From: an uncultured Clostridium sp.
GTDB taxonomy: Bacteria; Bacillota; Clostridia; Lachnospirales; Lachnospiraceae
NCBI GenBank assembly: GCA_934438135.1
Contig: CAKSBP010000016.1
Location: 1-64,000, forward strand
Reading direction: 5' to 3'
Length of the DNA: 64,000 bases
Part shown: piece by piece, positions 32,675 through 41,589 of the stretch
How the letters are laid out: every line of letters starts with the position of its first letter
Numbering within the stretch: position 1 is the stretch's first letter
The notes under the pieces: model-generated
Databases searched by the model: none
Told to the model about the DNA's origin: nothing
What the model saw: only the letters and a program-made list of their open reading frames with translations
Translations under genes and position numbers: made by a program

Positions 32675-34177
32675 GTGGACAGATTTAAAATAAAAAAAGA
32701 TAGTGTATGGGGGACAATTCTGTCGTATGCAGTGCTATTTCTGGCAGTTATGATTCTTTTTATGATTGTTTACAAAACTGGATTTCAGAAACATGTACAG
32801 GCAATCCAGCTTATCATGTTAGCAGGAGTATTTATTTCTTTAGGAGCTGGCTTGTATGTCAGTTGGAAGCACAATTTTGACTTAAAGTATGTAACCGTGG
32901 CATTCATTGCTGCTGGGTTGGTGATGCGTATTGGATATATGCTGTATACACCATTTAATATAAGATCACATGACCTTGGGGATGTTACACCGGATGGATA
33001 TGGACATGCGGCTTACATACTGAAACTGATGGTAAATCATAAACTTCCAGAGACAAACTGGATTCAGTTTTATCATCCGCCATTGTATCATTTTCTCGCA
33101 GCGTGTGTGTGTACATTTGTAAATATATTTATGAAATGGTCTACCTATGAGGAAGTATTGGAAGCGGCCAAAATTGTATCGTGTTTTGCATCTGCTGGAT
33201 GTCTTCTTATTATGCCAAAGCTTTGTGATGAGCTGGGTTTAACTCAAAGGGCAAAAGCATTTGCAGCAGCAGTGATTGCATTTTTCCCGAACTGCTATCT
33301 GTTAGCGGGCCGGGTAAATAATGACTCTCTGGTTATTTTTTTCATGATGACTGCTATTTTATATACATTTAAATGGGCGAAAGAACAATCCTGGAAGAAT
33401 ACACTTATTCTGGCATTTGCATTTGGACTGGGTATGATGACAAAGGTATCCTGTGGTACACTTGCATTGTTTACTGGACCGATTATGATTGCTATATTCT
33501 TTAAGCATATTCGAGAGAAAAATTGGATTCCTTTGTTTAAAAAACTGGTATCATTTGGTATCCTTGTTTTCCCATTAGGATTGTGGTATCCAATTCGGAA
33601 CCTGATCAAATTTAACCAGCCGCTGAATTATGTTGTGGACATTGGAAAAGATTCGAAGATTTATACGGGAAATGTATCTTTCTTTTTAAGATACATTCAG
33701 TTTCCTTTAAAGAATCTGTTGGAACCAGTATATGCACATCCATGGGATGACAGTAATATTAATTTATATGTGATTAAGAGCGCTATGTTTGGAGAATTTG
33801 AATATAATATTACGGATTTTATTCCGAAAGTTTTAGTTGTTTCTAGTTTGGTTTTAGTTTTATGTTCTTTATTTGCCATGATTTATATGGCGGTAAAAAT
33901 TAGAACAAATAAAATGCTTCGTTTGGGAATACCAGTATTGTGGGTGCTTTTATATGGATTCTTCTTATACTTTAATGGACAGTATCCATATGGATGCACA
34001 ATGGATTTTCGTTATATTGTTCCAACTGCATTTATTGGGGCAGTCTGCCTTGGTACAGCATTTGATTACTTCTGGAAGCAGAATACACTGACAGCGATTA
34101 TTTATAAAATAACGGTTACTATATCTGGCACTTTATTTATTCTGTTTTCTGTGTTAATGTACTGTCTTATTAAATAA
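32675..34177 (+). CDS. Integral-membrane glycosyltransferase (GT39/ArnT-like, GT-C fold)
   Basis: The protein has 500 residues with about 11 membrane helices. The first large outer loop, after two or three helices, has the acidic motif HDLGDVTPDGYGH. Further on are YHPPLYHFLA and NNDSLVIFF, which match the PMT_2/dolichyl-phosphate-mannose-type GT-C enzymes that transfer sugars from lipid phosphate carriers. The C-terminal part has MDFRYIVPT. The start is GTG 32675 with AGAGGGGA upstream. The acceptor is unknown; cell-wall or surface glycan is likely. Confidence 0.75.
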   Translation: MDRFKIKKDSVWGTILSYAVLFLAVMILFMIVYKTGFQKHVQAIQLIMLAGVFISLGAGLYVSWKHNFDLKYVTVAFIAAGLVMRIGYMLYTPFNIRSHDLGDVTPDGYGHAAYILKLMVNHKLPETNWIQFYHPPLYHFLAACVCTFVNIFMKWSTYEEVLEAAKIVSCFASAGCLLIMPKLCDELGLTQRAKAFAAAVIAFFPNCYLLAGRVNNDSLVIFFMMTAILYTFKWAKEQSWKNTLILAFAFGLGMMTKVSCGTLALFTGPIMIAIFFKHIREKNWIPLFKKLVSFGILVFPLGLWYPIRNLIKFNQPLNYVVDIGKDSKIYTGNVSFFLRYIQFPLKNLLEPVYAHPWDDSNINLYVIKSAMFGEFEYNITDFIPKVLVVSSLVLVLCSLFAMIYMAVKIRTNKMLRLGIPVLWVLLYGFFLYFNGQYPYGCTMDFRYIVPTAFIGAVCLGTAFDYFWKQNTLTAIIYKITVTISGTLFILFSVLMYCLIK

Positions 34178-34182
34178 AATCT

Positions 34183-34217
34183 AGGAGGTATTTTGAAATG
34201 AATCAAAAATACCTCCT
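34183..34217 (+). terminator. Terminator of the glycosyltransferase gene
   Basis: A 12-bp stem AGGAGGTATTTT / AAAATACCTCCT closes an 11-base loop and is followed by T5, six bases after the stop codon. Confidence 0.9.
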
Positions 34218-34294
34218 TTTTTAAAATAAGTTTGAATAGAAATATAATATATGTAACAAAATAACAGGAAAACAAGAACATGGAAAGGAGCATT

Positions 34295-34861
34295 ATGAAG
34301 GAAAATGTGATTAATAAAGCAGTTATATTTGCAACAAAGGCACATGAAGGTACGATGCGAAAAGGTAGTAAAATTCCATATATTATACATCCACTGGAAA
34401 CCGGAGTTATTGTTTCAGGCATGACAACGGATGAGTCTGTGATTGCAGCTGCAATTCTTCATGATGTGCTGGAGGATACTCCCGTAACATACGAGCAGCT
34501 TTTTCAGGAATTTGGTACTATTGCAGAATTTGTTCGTTTAGAGAGTGAAAATAAAAGGAGGGATCAGCTGCCGGAAGATACGTGGAAAATCAGGAAGCAG
34601 GAAACGATTAATCATTTGAAGAATGAGCCGAAAATCGAAGTGAAAATGATTGCCCTGGCGGATAAACTGTCTAATATACGTTCTATTTACCGGGACTATC
34701 AGGTACTGGGTGAAAGGCTCTGGGAGCGGTTTCATGAAAAACACAAAAGCGAACAGGGCTGGTATTACAAGGAACTATTAAATGTACTAAAAGACTTGGA
34801 AGATACGTTAGAATATCAGGAATATAAAGTGCTGGTGGAACATGTATTTGGAGAAGTATAA
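34295..34861 (+). CDS. RSH-type HD phosphohydrolase (possible small ppGpp hydrolase)
   Basis: The protein has 188 residues from ATG 34295, which has GGAAAGGAG upstream; ATG 34280 lies inside that site. The HD domain of RelA/SpoT type is clear: RKGSKIPYIIHP (22-33), LHDVLEDT with His56-Asp57, and ADKLSNIRS. There is no synthetase, TGS or ACT domain, so it is a MESH1/small-alarmone-hydrolase-like protein. It would hydrolyse (p)ppGpp or a related nucleotide with Mn2+. It stands alone between two terminators. Confidence 0.8.
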   Translation: MKENVINKAVIFATKAHEGTMRKGSKIPYIIHPLETGVIVSGMTTDESVIAAAILHDVLEDTPVTYEQLFQEFGTIAEFVRLESENKRRDQLPEDTWKIRKQETINHLKNEPKIEVKMIALADKLSNIRSIYRDYQVLGERLWERFHEKHKSEQGWYYKELLNVLKDLEDTLEYQEYKVLVEHVFGEV

Positions 34862-34868
34862 CAAAAGA

Positions 34869-34905
34869 CGTGTATAAAATAGAATAAAAATTCATTTTAT
34901 ACACG
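34869..34905. terminator. Bidirectional terminator between the HD gene and dpaB
   Basis: A 12-bp stem CGTGTATAAAAT / ATTTTATACACG has A- and T-rich flanks on both sides and separates two convergent genes. Confidence 0.8.
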
Positions 34906-34915
34906 CCATTTTTAT

Positions 34916-35509
34916 TTAAACTTCTTTTGGTCCGAGAATAATCGGCTGCAGCTGTCTGTATTCTAATGCGGCCTCTAAGGTTGGTTCGATTAAATCAAAA
35001 TGGGAAACCATAGAATTTGGTTTCTTTTTATAGTTATCCTGACCAAACGGAACAAAGTAGATATTTTTCATATTCATCATTTTTCCAATATTAGTAAAGT
35101 TGATTCCCAGAGAATCATTACTGGAAAGGAAAATAATCAATGGTTTGTTGTTTCTTAAATGACCTTTTGCTGCCATTAAAACCGGAGTATCTGTAATTCC
35201 ATGGCACAGTTTAGCAAGTGTATTGCCGGTGCATGGTGCAATAATGAGTAAATCCAGTTTATTTTTTGGCCCAAGAGGTTCTGCCTCAGGAATTGTAAAA
35301 ACGGGTTCTCTTCCGGAGATTTCTTTCAATTTTGTCATAAAATCCTCCGGATGCCCAAAACGGCTGTCAAGCGTCTGGGCATTATCCGAAAAAATCGGAT
35401 AAATATTTATGTTATGGGAAGCCATAAGTTCAATCTGCGCAATCATTTTGCTGTAGGTGCAGAAGGAACCAGTCATGGCAACTCCAACATTACATCCTTC
35501 AAGTTTCAT
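34916..35509 (-). CDS. dpaB: Dipicolinate synthase subunit B
   Basis: The protein has 197 residues with a flavoprotein fold (GCNVGVAMTGSFCTYSKMIA; LDLLIIAPCTGNTLAKL; MAAKGHLRNNKPL). This is SpoVFB/DpaB, which with DpaA makes dipicolinic acid from dihydrodipicolinate in the mother cell during sporulation. It is the downstream gene of the dpaAB operon, 68 bases after dpaA. Many clostridia of clusters I and XI lack dpaAB and use EtfA instead; its presence fits Lachnospiraceae. The ribosome site (GAAGTGG) is weak. Confidence 0.93.
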   Translation of the reverse strand: MKLEGCNVGVAMTGSFCTYSKMIAQIELMASHNINIYPIFSDNAQTLDSRFGHPEDFMTKLKEISGREPVFTIPEAEPLGPKNKLDLLIIAPCTGNTLAKLCHGITDTPVLMAAKGHLRNNKPLIIFLSSNDSLGINFTNIGKMMNMKNIYFVPFGQDNYKKKPNSMVSHFDLIEPTLEAALEYRQLQPIILGPKEV

Positions 35510-35577
35510 ACAACCACTTCTCTCTATATTAGGAAAGATTTATAGAAAAACAGGCGGTCCTAGAAAGAGAACCGCTG

Positions 35578-36441
35578 TTATGTTAAATGTGCTAAGAGTG
35601 CCTCTGTCAGAATGTCGGCAGAAGTTTTTGGTGCGTATTTTCCTGGCAGTCCAAGGCAGAGTGCTGATTGGATGCCAAGTTTTTCAACGGCTTCCTGATC
35701 AACACCACCAGGGCAGGAAGCAATATCAATAATAATGGTTTCAGGATTAGCGTGTTCCAGCACAGTTTTGTTTAAAACCATGGCTGGAATCGTATTGAAT
35801 ATAAATGAAAATTCTGAGATTCTATCCGTCAGTTTTTTTAATGAAAAAGTCTCAAAACCAATGGCAGCAGCATTTTCTAAGGCATCCGGTTTTCTGGCAG
35901 AAATGGTAACTTTGGTATCCAGTCCTTTTAATTTGCAGGCAAGAACACGGGCACATTTTCCATAACCCAGAACCAGACAGGAATTTTTGTGCAGGTTGAC
36001 AGGGCTTCGGGTAATGGCCTCTGCAATAGCACCTTCTGCAGTTGCAACTGCATTGCGCATACAGACTTCTGGCAGACACATAAAATCCAGTAATTTTATC
36101 TGATGTTTTTCACAGAATTCCCAGATAAACGGACTGAAACATCCTCCAGCAACCAACTGGGATTCTTTTAAGTCGGCTAAGAAAGTCTGTATGGATAAAT
36201 CCATGCCCTGTATGGAAGAAACAATGGATTTATGATTTTTAGAAAATGGAACAGGTCCAATTATGATGGTTCCGAAATCCAGAGCTTCTGACATGGAGGA
36301 AGCAGTTTTTATTTCGGGCAGCATACGTGGCAGCGGTAAGCCATAAACCATGATTTTAAACCCCATTTTACTTAGACGTTCAGCCATATAAGACTGTCGT
36401 TTATCTCCACCAATAAATGAAATTTTTTCTTTCACTGACAT
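35578..36441 (-). CDS. dpaA: Dipicolinate synthase subunit A
   Basis: The protein has 287 residues. It has an N-terminal domain (SFIGGDKRQSYMAERLSKMG) and a Rossmann NAD(P)-binding domain (SCLVLGYGKCARVLACKLKG). The last part (IIDIASCPGGVDQEA; LPGKYAPKTSADIL) matches SpoVFA/DpaA. It provides the dehydrogenase activity of spore dipicolinate synthesis. A strong AAGGAGG precedes the ATG. Expression is expected to be sporulation-specific (sigma-K in Bacillus); I could not identify such a promoter with confidence. Confidence 0.93.
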   Translation of the reverse strand: MSVKEKISFIGGDKRQSYMAERLSKMGFKIMVYGLPLPRMLPEIKTASSMSEALDFGTIIIGPVPFSKNHKSIVSSIQGMDLSIQTFLADLKESQLVAGGCFSPFIWEFCEKHQIKLLDFMCLPEVCMRNAVATAEGAIAEAITRSPVNLHKNSCLVLGYGKCARVLACKLKGLDTKVTISARKPDALENAAAIGFETFSLKKLTDRISEFSFIFNTIPAMVLNKTVLEHANPETIIIDIASCPGGVDQEAVEKLGIQSALCLGLPGKYAPKTSADILTEALLAHLT

Positions 36442-36506
36442 TTTGGAACCTCCTTCATACTTTTTATTATATGAATGGAAAGAAGGATGGTGTCAGAAAA
36501 AACAGA

Positions 36507-37184
36507 TTAAAAAAACAGAGATATGATAACGGTTAGGATTCCGGAGATTCCAATAGCAAGTCCGCTCATGGCTCCCTGAACTTCTCCAAGTTCTACTGCT
36601 TTGGAAGTGCCAACAGCATGGCTGCAGCTTCCAATAGCAATTCCCTGTGCAATTTCGTTATCAATGTGAAATACTTTAATTAAAAGTGGTGCAAGTACGG
36701 CACCAAGAATTCCAGTGATGACAACAACCGCTACGGTAACTGCCTGAATACCATTTAACTGTCCACTGATTTCCATGGCAATTGGTGTTGTAACTGATTT
36801 TGGAATTAAAGATGCTGTCAGTTTTTTATCCAGTCCAAACAACTGGCAGAGCAGGTAAACACTGGTTATCGATGTAATACTTCCTGTCAGGCATCCTGCT
36901 AAAATCGGCCAGAAATATTTTTTCAGGATTTTTGCCTGATGGTAAATGGAATATCCAAGTACCGTGGTTGCAGGTGCCAGAAACATGGAAATAACAGAGC
37001 CGCCTTCTTGATAGGATGTAAATGGTATCTGGAATATGGATAACACAATGATAACAAAAGCAATTGCTACAAGCAGCGGATTGAGCAGAGGGCTGTTTGA
37101 AATTTTATTTAGAAAAAGTCCAATGGAAAAAGCAAGAATGCTCAATGCAATTCCAAAAAGCGGATTAAAAAGAATATTATTCAT
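36507..37184 (-). CDS. lrgB: LrgB/CidB-family membrane protein
   Basis: The protein has 225 residues from ATG 37184; the ATG at 37193 lies too close to the GGGAG site. It has about seven membrane helices and the family segments SLIPKSVTTPIAMEIS and GSCSHAVGTSKAVELGEV. It pairs with the LrgA gene upstream and overlaps it by eight bases. LrgAB/CidAB proteins act like holin/antiholin pairs or as pyruvate and small-molecule transporters; which applies here is unknown. No lytSR sensor pair is adjacent. Confidence 0.88.
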   Translation of the reverse strand: MNNILFNPLFGIALSILAFSIGLFLNKISNSPLLNPLLVAIAFVIIVLSIFQIPFTSYQEGGSVISMFLAPATTVLGYSIYHQAKILKKYFWPILAGCLTGSITSITSVYLLCQLFGLDKKLTASLIPKSVTTPIAMEISGQLNGIQAVTVAVVVITGILGAVLAPLLIKVFHIDNEIAQGIAIGSCSHAVGTSKAVELGEVQGAMSGLAIGISGILTVIISLFF

Positions 37185-37548
37185 GATGTGCATGCTCCCG
37201 TCTGTTTAAAAATTTTATAAGAAAACTGACTGTATATCCGGAGACACAGAAGGTCAGGATAGTTGTAATCAGAGTAATTGCAAGAATTGGAACAATGGAG
37301 GAACGAATAAAGGAAAGCTTCTCCATAATAGAAACTCCTGCAGGAATAAAAAAGAATGCCATATTCTTTAATAGAAAATCAGAAATATCTTTAATCTGCT
37401 CTGTTTTAATTATGTGTACGGATAGTAAAACAAAAAGCAGAATCAGGCTGATTACACTGGCTGGAAACGGGAATGGAAGAATGGCAGAGATGCCTTCACC
37501 CGTCAGGCACAGCAGAAAAATAATAAGTAACTGTTTCAGTATCTGCAT
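37177..37548 (-). CDS. lrgA: LrgA/CidA-family membrane protein
   Basis: The protein has 123 residues with four helices (about 5-25, 28-45, 62-78 and 88-110). The motif GEGISAILPFPFPASVISLI, followed by FLLKNMAFFFIPAGVSIM, is diagnostic of LrgA/CidA holin-like proteins. AAAGGAGC precedes the ATG. First gene of the lrgAB operon. Confidence 0.88.
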   Translation of the reverse strand: MQILKQLLIIFLLCLTGEGISAILPFPFPASVISLILLFVLLSVHIIKTEQIKDISDFLLKNMAFFFIPAGVSIMEKLSFIRSSIVPILAITLITTILTFCVSGYTVSFLIKFLNRREHAHHE

Positions 37549-37711
37549 GTTTTTGCTCCTTTGTAAATAATTTGGTATATGTTCTTAAAAACATACACAA
37601 ATATAACATAGAATTGTTAGTTTTACAAGGTAGGTACTATTTTGAGAATATATTTTCCGTGCTTATTCTGTATAAATTTTCAAAAGAAATTAAAATAAGG
37701 AAAATAAGAGT

Positions 37712-37764
37712 TTGACTTGCAAGAAATAAAATGTTACAATAGCTATATTGTGAGAGATCACAAT
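37712..37764 (+). promoter_or_regulatory. Cold-shock gene promoter with perfect palindrome at the transcript start
   Basis: TTGACT (37712-37717) and TACAAT (37735-37740) are 17 bases apart. From about +1 the leader contains ATTGTGA-GAGA-TCACAAT (37747-37764), a perfect 7-bp dyad. It resembles the TGTGA/TCACA half-sites of CRP-type proteins but with four rather than six central bases. It could be an operator or a 5' hairpin that stabilises the mRNA. Confidence 0.6.
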
Positions 37765-37800
37765 GAGCAATTTATTTATTTTTTATTTGGAGGAATTATT

Positions 37801-38001
37801 ATGAACAAAGGTACAGTAAAATGGTTTAACAATCAAAAAGGTTTCGGATTTATCTCCGATGAACAGGGCAGCGATATCTTCGTACACTACACAGGTTTAA
37901 ACATGGAAGGCTTCAAAACTCTTGAAGAAGGCCAGGCTGTTGAATATGATGTAATCGAAGGCGCTAAAGGTCCTCAGGCAACTAACGTAGTTGTATTGTA
38001 G
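37801..38001 (+). CDS. Cold-shock domain protein (CspA family)
   Basis: The protein has 66 residues: MNKGTVKWFNNQKGFGFISD with RNP1-like KGFGFI and RNP2-like DIFVHYTGL. It is a single-stranded RNA/DNA-binding chaperone of normal family length. The ATG at 37801 has GGAGG upstream; an ORF extension upstream is only leader. Codon usage (CTC, GGC, AAC) is unlike the neighbours and fits high expression. A short hairpin (38009-38030) with T6 right after the stop may already terminate it. Confidence 0.95.
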   Translation: MNKGTVKWFNNQKGFGFISDEQGSDIFVHYTGLNMEGFKTLEEGQAVEYDVIEGAKGPQATNVVVL

Positions 38002-38100
38002 GTTAATCAAGGTAGTTTACAGTGTACCTTTTTTCTTATAGATCTTGTTTTATTTAAGTTTATACGGATTAAGTGTTATATTGTTAGAACGAAGTTGATT

Positions 38101-38133
38101 AAAAAAGGTTATCCATTTCGGATAGCCTTTTTT
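38101..38133 (+). terminator. Terminator downstream of the cold-shock gene
   Basis: A 14-bp perfect stem AAAAAAGGTTATCC / GGATAGCCTTTTTT closes a five-base loop. Confidence 0.9.
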
Positions 38134-38164
38134 AAGTTGGACAACAAGGAAGGCGGAGGGGATT

Positions 38165-38827
38165 ATGAAACGGGAAGAACTTTTATTTTCTTATTCGACG
38201 CTGCTTAATCTGGCAGAACGGGAAGAAATGGGACTGGCAGAGGAGTTTACAACAGTAAGGAAAAGCTTTCTTCAGGAAAAACCAGTAAAGGCAGTAATTC
38301 TATATCTGGATAAAAAGGACGCAGATACAGGAGTTATCGAATTGGAAGAAAACCATCTGTCTATCTGTGAAATTCCTTTACAGGGAGAAATTCTTCGTCG
38401 CTATGAAGGAAATCAGCTGTGTGCCGGCATGCTGTTTCTGATTACTACATCTGGCACATATCAAAAGGGAATGCAAATTTCAGAACTGAGTTATCATATC
38501 GTACAAAATAAGTGCCTGGATCTGGCACGAAATCTCATAAAACATAATTTTAATGCATTATTGAAAAAAGAACCATATAAGGATATTTGGATTTCAGACT
38601 GTTTAGGACCTGGTTATTTTGGAATGAAATTAGAGGAAGGAAAAAAGATTTACAGGCTGTTGGATGGAGAAAAACTGGGTGTTACCTATATAGGCGAATG
38701 TATGAAACCTGTGAAATCAACCAGCGGCATTCTGCTTGGCATGCGGGGAAATCGTGAATTACTCCCAGGTGCCTGTATATTTTGCAAAGCATCAAAAGAA
38801 AATTGTTTATTTTGTGGAGGATTCTAG
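38165..38827 (+). CDS. Methionine synthase activation domain-like protein
   Basis: The protein has 220 residues. The pattern SDCLGPGYFGMKLEEGKKIY, RLLDGEKLGVTYIGECMKP and VKSTSGILLG matches the AdoMet-binding reactivation domain of cobalamin-dependent methionine synthase found as small separate proteins in clostridia. It ends in a Cys cluster CIFCKASKENCLFCG that may hold metal. Its stop precedes the start of the RACo-like gene directly, so the two act together, probably in reductive reactivation of a corrinoid protein. No corrinoid protein or methyltransferase lies nearby. Confidence 0.75.
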   Translation: MKREELLFSYSTLLNLAEREEMGLAEEFTTVRKSFLQEKPVKAVILYLDKKDADTGVIELEENHLSICEIPLQGEILRRYEGNQLCAGMLFLITTSGTYQKGMQISELSYHIVQNKCLDLARNLIKHNFNALLKKEPYKDIWISDCLGPGYFGMKLEEGKKIYRLLDGEKLGVTYIGECMKPVKSTSGILLGMRGNRELLPGACIFCKASKENCLFCGGF

Positions 38828-40330
38828 ATGAAAGTAACATTCCTGCCTGTAGGAAAACAGGTTGAAGCAGAAGAAAAAACAGTGCTGATGGAATTAATAA
38901 GAGAGCAGGGAATTCCCATGGATTTTGTATGTGGAGGCAGAAAAAGCTGTGGGAAATGCAAGGTACTTGTGACAAAAGGAAATAATCAAATCTATTCTAA
39001 AGCAGAAGAAAACCTACTGACAAAAGAAGAGAAAGAAAAGGGATATCGGCTGGCATGCTGCTTTCGAATAGAAGAAGATACCTGTGTTATCTTAGGACAT
39101 AGAAAACAAAAGAATATTCAGAAACCAGAAAAGAAAAAAATTCCACATATAAAAAACGCTGGAATTGTATTTGATATTGGGACAACTACGCTGGAGGCAG
39201 CGTTTGTAATAAATAATGAACAGGTGCTGGATACCATAATACAAACGAATCCACAGCGGATCTGCGGATTAGATGTGATTTCCAGAACGGCTTATGCAGT
39301 ACAGTCAGCTAGAAATAAAAGAAGACTTCGTGAACTGCTGCTTCAGGCTTTAAACAGCATGATTCGCGAGTTTCAAAATAGATGGGAAGTAGAGAAGGAA
39401 CAGATAACAGATCTTGTGGTATTAGGAAATACGACGATGATTTTTCTTTTTCTTGATTATCATGTGGAAATGCTGGCGAAAGGAAATTTCAAAGAGAGGT
39501 TTGAAGGAGCCTGTTTGACGGCAGGAGAAGCAGGACTTGTAAATACACCAAAAGCAAAGCTTTACGTGCCTGGAACGATTGGAGGACATGTGGGAAGTGA
39601 TACGCTTGGCTGTATTCTTGCTACAAAACTATGGGAAAAACAAAGAACTTCTATAATTGTTGATGTTGGAACAAATGGGGAAATTGCTTTGGTAAAAGGT
39701 GGACAAATTGCTGCCTGTTCTACCGCAGCAGGACCAGCATTTGAAGGGGCGAATATTATTCAGGGAATGCGGGCAAAAGATGGCGCCATTTATCGGGTAG
39801 AGAAACAGGGGAATTTCTTAGAAATAAAAACTGTGGGAAACGGAGAACCAAGAGGTATATGTGGAACCGGTCTGATTGATGCTGCTGCTGCTTTTTTGGA
39901 ATTGGGATGGATGAATGAAACAGGCCAGCTTTCCAAGGAGAAAACAGCATTGGATACTGAAAAACGGGTATCGTTGTGGCAGCAGGATATCCGGCAGCTG
40001 CAGCTGGCAAAGTCTGCGGTTTATTCTGGAATCCAGGTGCTTCTGGAGGCAATGGATACCTCTGTAGAGGAACTGGATCAGATTTATATTGCAGGAGCTT
40101 TTGGGAGTGGACTCAGACCTAAGAATGCGGTACGGATTGGACTGCTTCCGGATATCCCAGAAGAAAAATATACAGCGATTGGAAATGGTTCACTGAAAGG
40201 AGGTATTGCAATTTTGAAACAGAAAGAAATGTTTCAGAAATCGAATCGTCTTGCGGCACAGACTAAACATATAGCACTGGCAGAAAATGAACATTTTAAA
40301 GAAATATTTATTCAGAATCTCGACTTCTAA
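38828..40330 (+). CDS. RACo-like reductive activator of corrinoid proteins (2Fe-2S ASKHA ATPase)
   Basis: The protein has 500 residues. The N-terminal ferredoxin domain has Cys35, 41 and 44 (FVCGGRKSCGKCK) and a fourth ligand in LACC (77/78). The ASKHA ATPase part follows: FDIGTTTLEAAF, IVDVGTNGEIAL, STAAGPAFEGANI, GNGEPRGICGTGLIDAAAA and IYIAGAFGSGLRPKNA. This matches the DUF4445/RACo family, which uses ATP to reduce cob(II)alamin to cob(I)alamin in corrinoid methyltransferases. It is shorter than acetogen RACo (about 600-650). Target corrinoid protein unknown. Confidence 0.85.
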   Translation: MKVTFLPVGKQVEAEEKTVLMELIREQGIPMDFVCGGRKSCGKCKVLVTKGNNQIYSKAEENLLTKEEKEKGYRLACCFRIEEDTCVILGHRKQKNIQKPEKKKIPHIKNAGIVFDIGTTTLEAAFVINNEQVLDTIIQTNPQRICGLDVISRTAYAVQSARNKRRLRELLLQALNSMIREFQNRWEVEKEQITDLVVLGNTTMIFLFLDYHVEMLAKGNFKERFEGACLTAGEAGLVNTPKAKLYVPGTIGGHVGSDTLGCILATKLWEKQRTSIIVDVGTNGEIALVKGGQIAACSTAAGPAFEGANIIQGMRAKDGAIYRVEKQGNFLEIKTVGNGEPRGICGTGLIDAAAAFLELGWMNETGQLSKEKTALDTEKRVSLWQQDIRQLQLAKSAVYSGIQVLLEAMDTSVEELDQIYIAGAFGSGLRPKNAVRIGLLPDIPEEKYTAIGNGSLKGGIAILKQKEMFQKSNRLAAQTKHIALAENEHFKEIFIQNLDF

Positions 40331-40445
40331 AAATGGTATAAATTACCTATAAAGGAAGAATGTTCTTGATATAATAGAAATATTTGTTTATAATGGGAAA
40401 GGAAAATCAGATATGTGGGGGTATCAAAGTTAGCGAGGTCGATGA

Positions 40446-41519
40446 ATGAAAAGAAACGCCAAAGAGAAGTATCAGAAACTGCTTGAGTGCATTGAATTTC
40501 CGGCTATGATTTATTTAAATGAAACTGGACGTGTGCTTGCTTTGAATTTTTATGGCAGAAAAGTTTTAAGGACCGAAATAAAGAATATTGATGAGATTAT
40601 GTCACAGGAATTTCAGCTGTGCTGCCGGAGGGTAATACAAGATATCGGACGTGAATTCTTCAATGATATAAAAATTCATGTGGGTCAGGAAACCATGGAT
40701 CTGGATATTGAGTTAAACAGTATTTCAGTGGATACAAAGCATCTGGTAATCTGTTTTTTCGATAAATCTTACAGACAATCGTTTGTAAAAGGAATGTCCA
40801 GACAGGTGCCGCGTCTATTTTTTAAGAATGCCAATTTGGAATATGTTCATGGAAGTCAGTTTTTTCTGCAGGATACAAAAGTAGAACTGGAACAGTATAT
40901 CGAGAATGAAAAAGTATTAAATATAGAGGAGTGCAATTATATTAAACATGCGGATCAGAATATACTGAGAGAAAAATGCTGTGAATTTAACGCAGTTTTG
41001 AATGGAATTGTACCAGGGTATCAGACTTATTTCATACGTCTTCACAGAGTCCCGGTGTTAGATGTTAAAGAAGAAGCAATTGGAATTTTAGGAATTTATA
41101 CATTGATTTTAAGTAAAGAAGAGTCCAGAGAAATTTATGATGAAATGCTGCGTGAAAATTATACAATGAATAAGATTATTACTAGGAAAAAAATCTTTGT
41201 ACTGCGGTTTGGAATGAAAAAAGGATGGCCGGTTTATTATGCGTCACCGAACTTTAAGCAGATTCGTCTGGTAAGGTATGGCTTATATGAAGGCACAGTA
41301 TTTTGGAAAGATTTTGTGCATCCGGATGATTATGGACGCATTTATGAAGAAATGAAACAGCTTTTGAATGAAAATTCAATTATGTATCCGGTTCTTTCTT
41401 ACCGGATACGTAATTTTTCGGGAAAATATATCTGGGTAACGGATGAGACATCCAGTGTAGAAAAAAGTGGAGATGTCTGGTATCGCGAAAGTGTCATACA
41501 AGTAGCAGGAGATGGCTGA
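40446..41519 (+). CDS. PAS-domain protein without visible output domain
   Basis: The protein has 357 residues with three PAS-like segments: about 10-120 (FPAMIYLNETGRVLALNFYG), 130-240 and 250-355. The last ends with the PAC-type run SYRIRNFSGKYIWVTDETSS and the FVHPDDYGRIYEEM loop. No GGDEF, kinase, HTH or EAL domain is seen. It may be a sensor adaptor, or a truncated member of a larger PAS-GGDEF family. The ATG at 40446 lies 10 bases after AGCGAGG. Confidence 0.65.
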   Translation: MKRNAKEKYQKLLECIEFPAMIYLNETGRVLALNFYGRKVLRTEIKNIDEIMSQEFQLCCRRVIQDIGREFFNDIKIHVGQETMDLDIELNSISVDTKHLVICFFDKSYRQSFVKGMSRQVPRLFFKNANLEYVHGSQFFLQDTKVELEQYIENEKVLNIEECNYIKHADQNILREKCCEFNAVLNGIVPGYQTYFIRLHRVPVLDVKEEAIGILGIYTLILSKEESREIYDEMLRENYTMNKIITRKKIFVLRFGMKKGWPVYYASPNFKQIRLVRYGLYEGTVFWKDFVHPDDYGRIYEEMKQLLNENSIMYPVLSYRIRNFSGKYIWVTDETSSVEKSGDVWYRESVIQVAGDG

Positions 41520-41589
41520 ATGAATAAATGTGCTGTTTAGCCTGGTTAGAATATAAAGTGCGCTGCACAGCGTATGGAGGGAGATAAGG

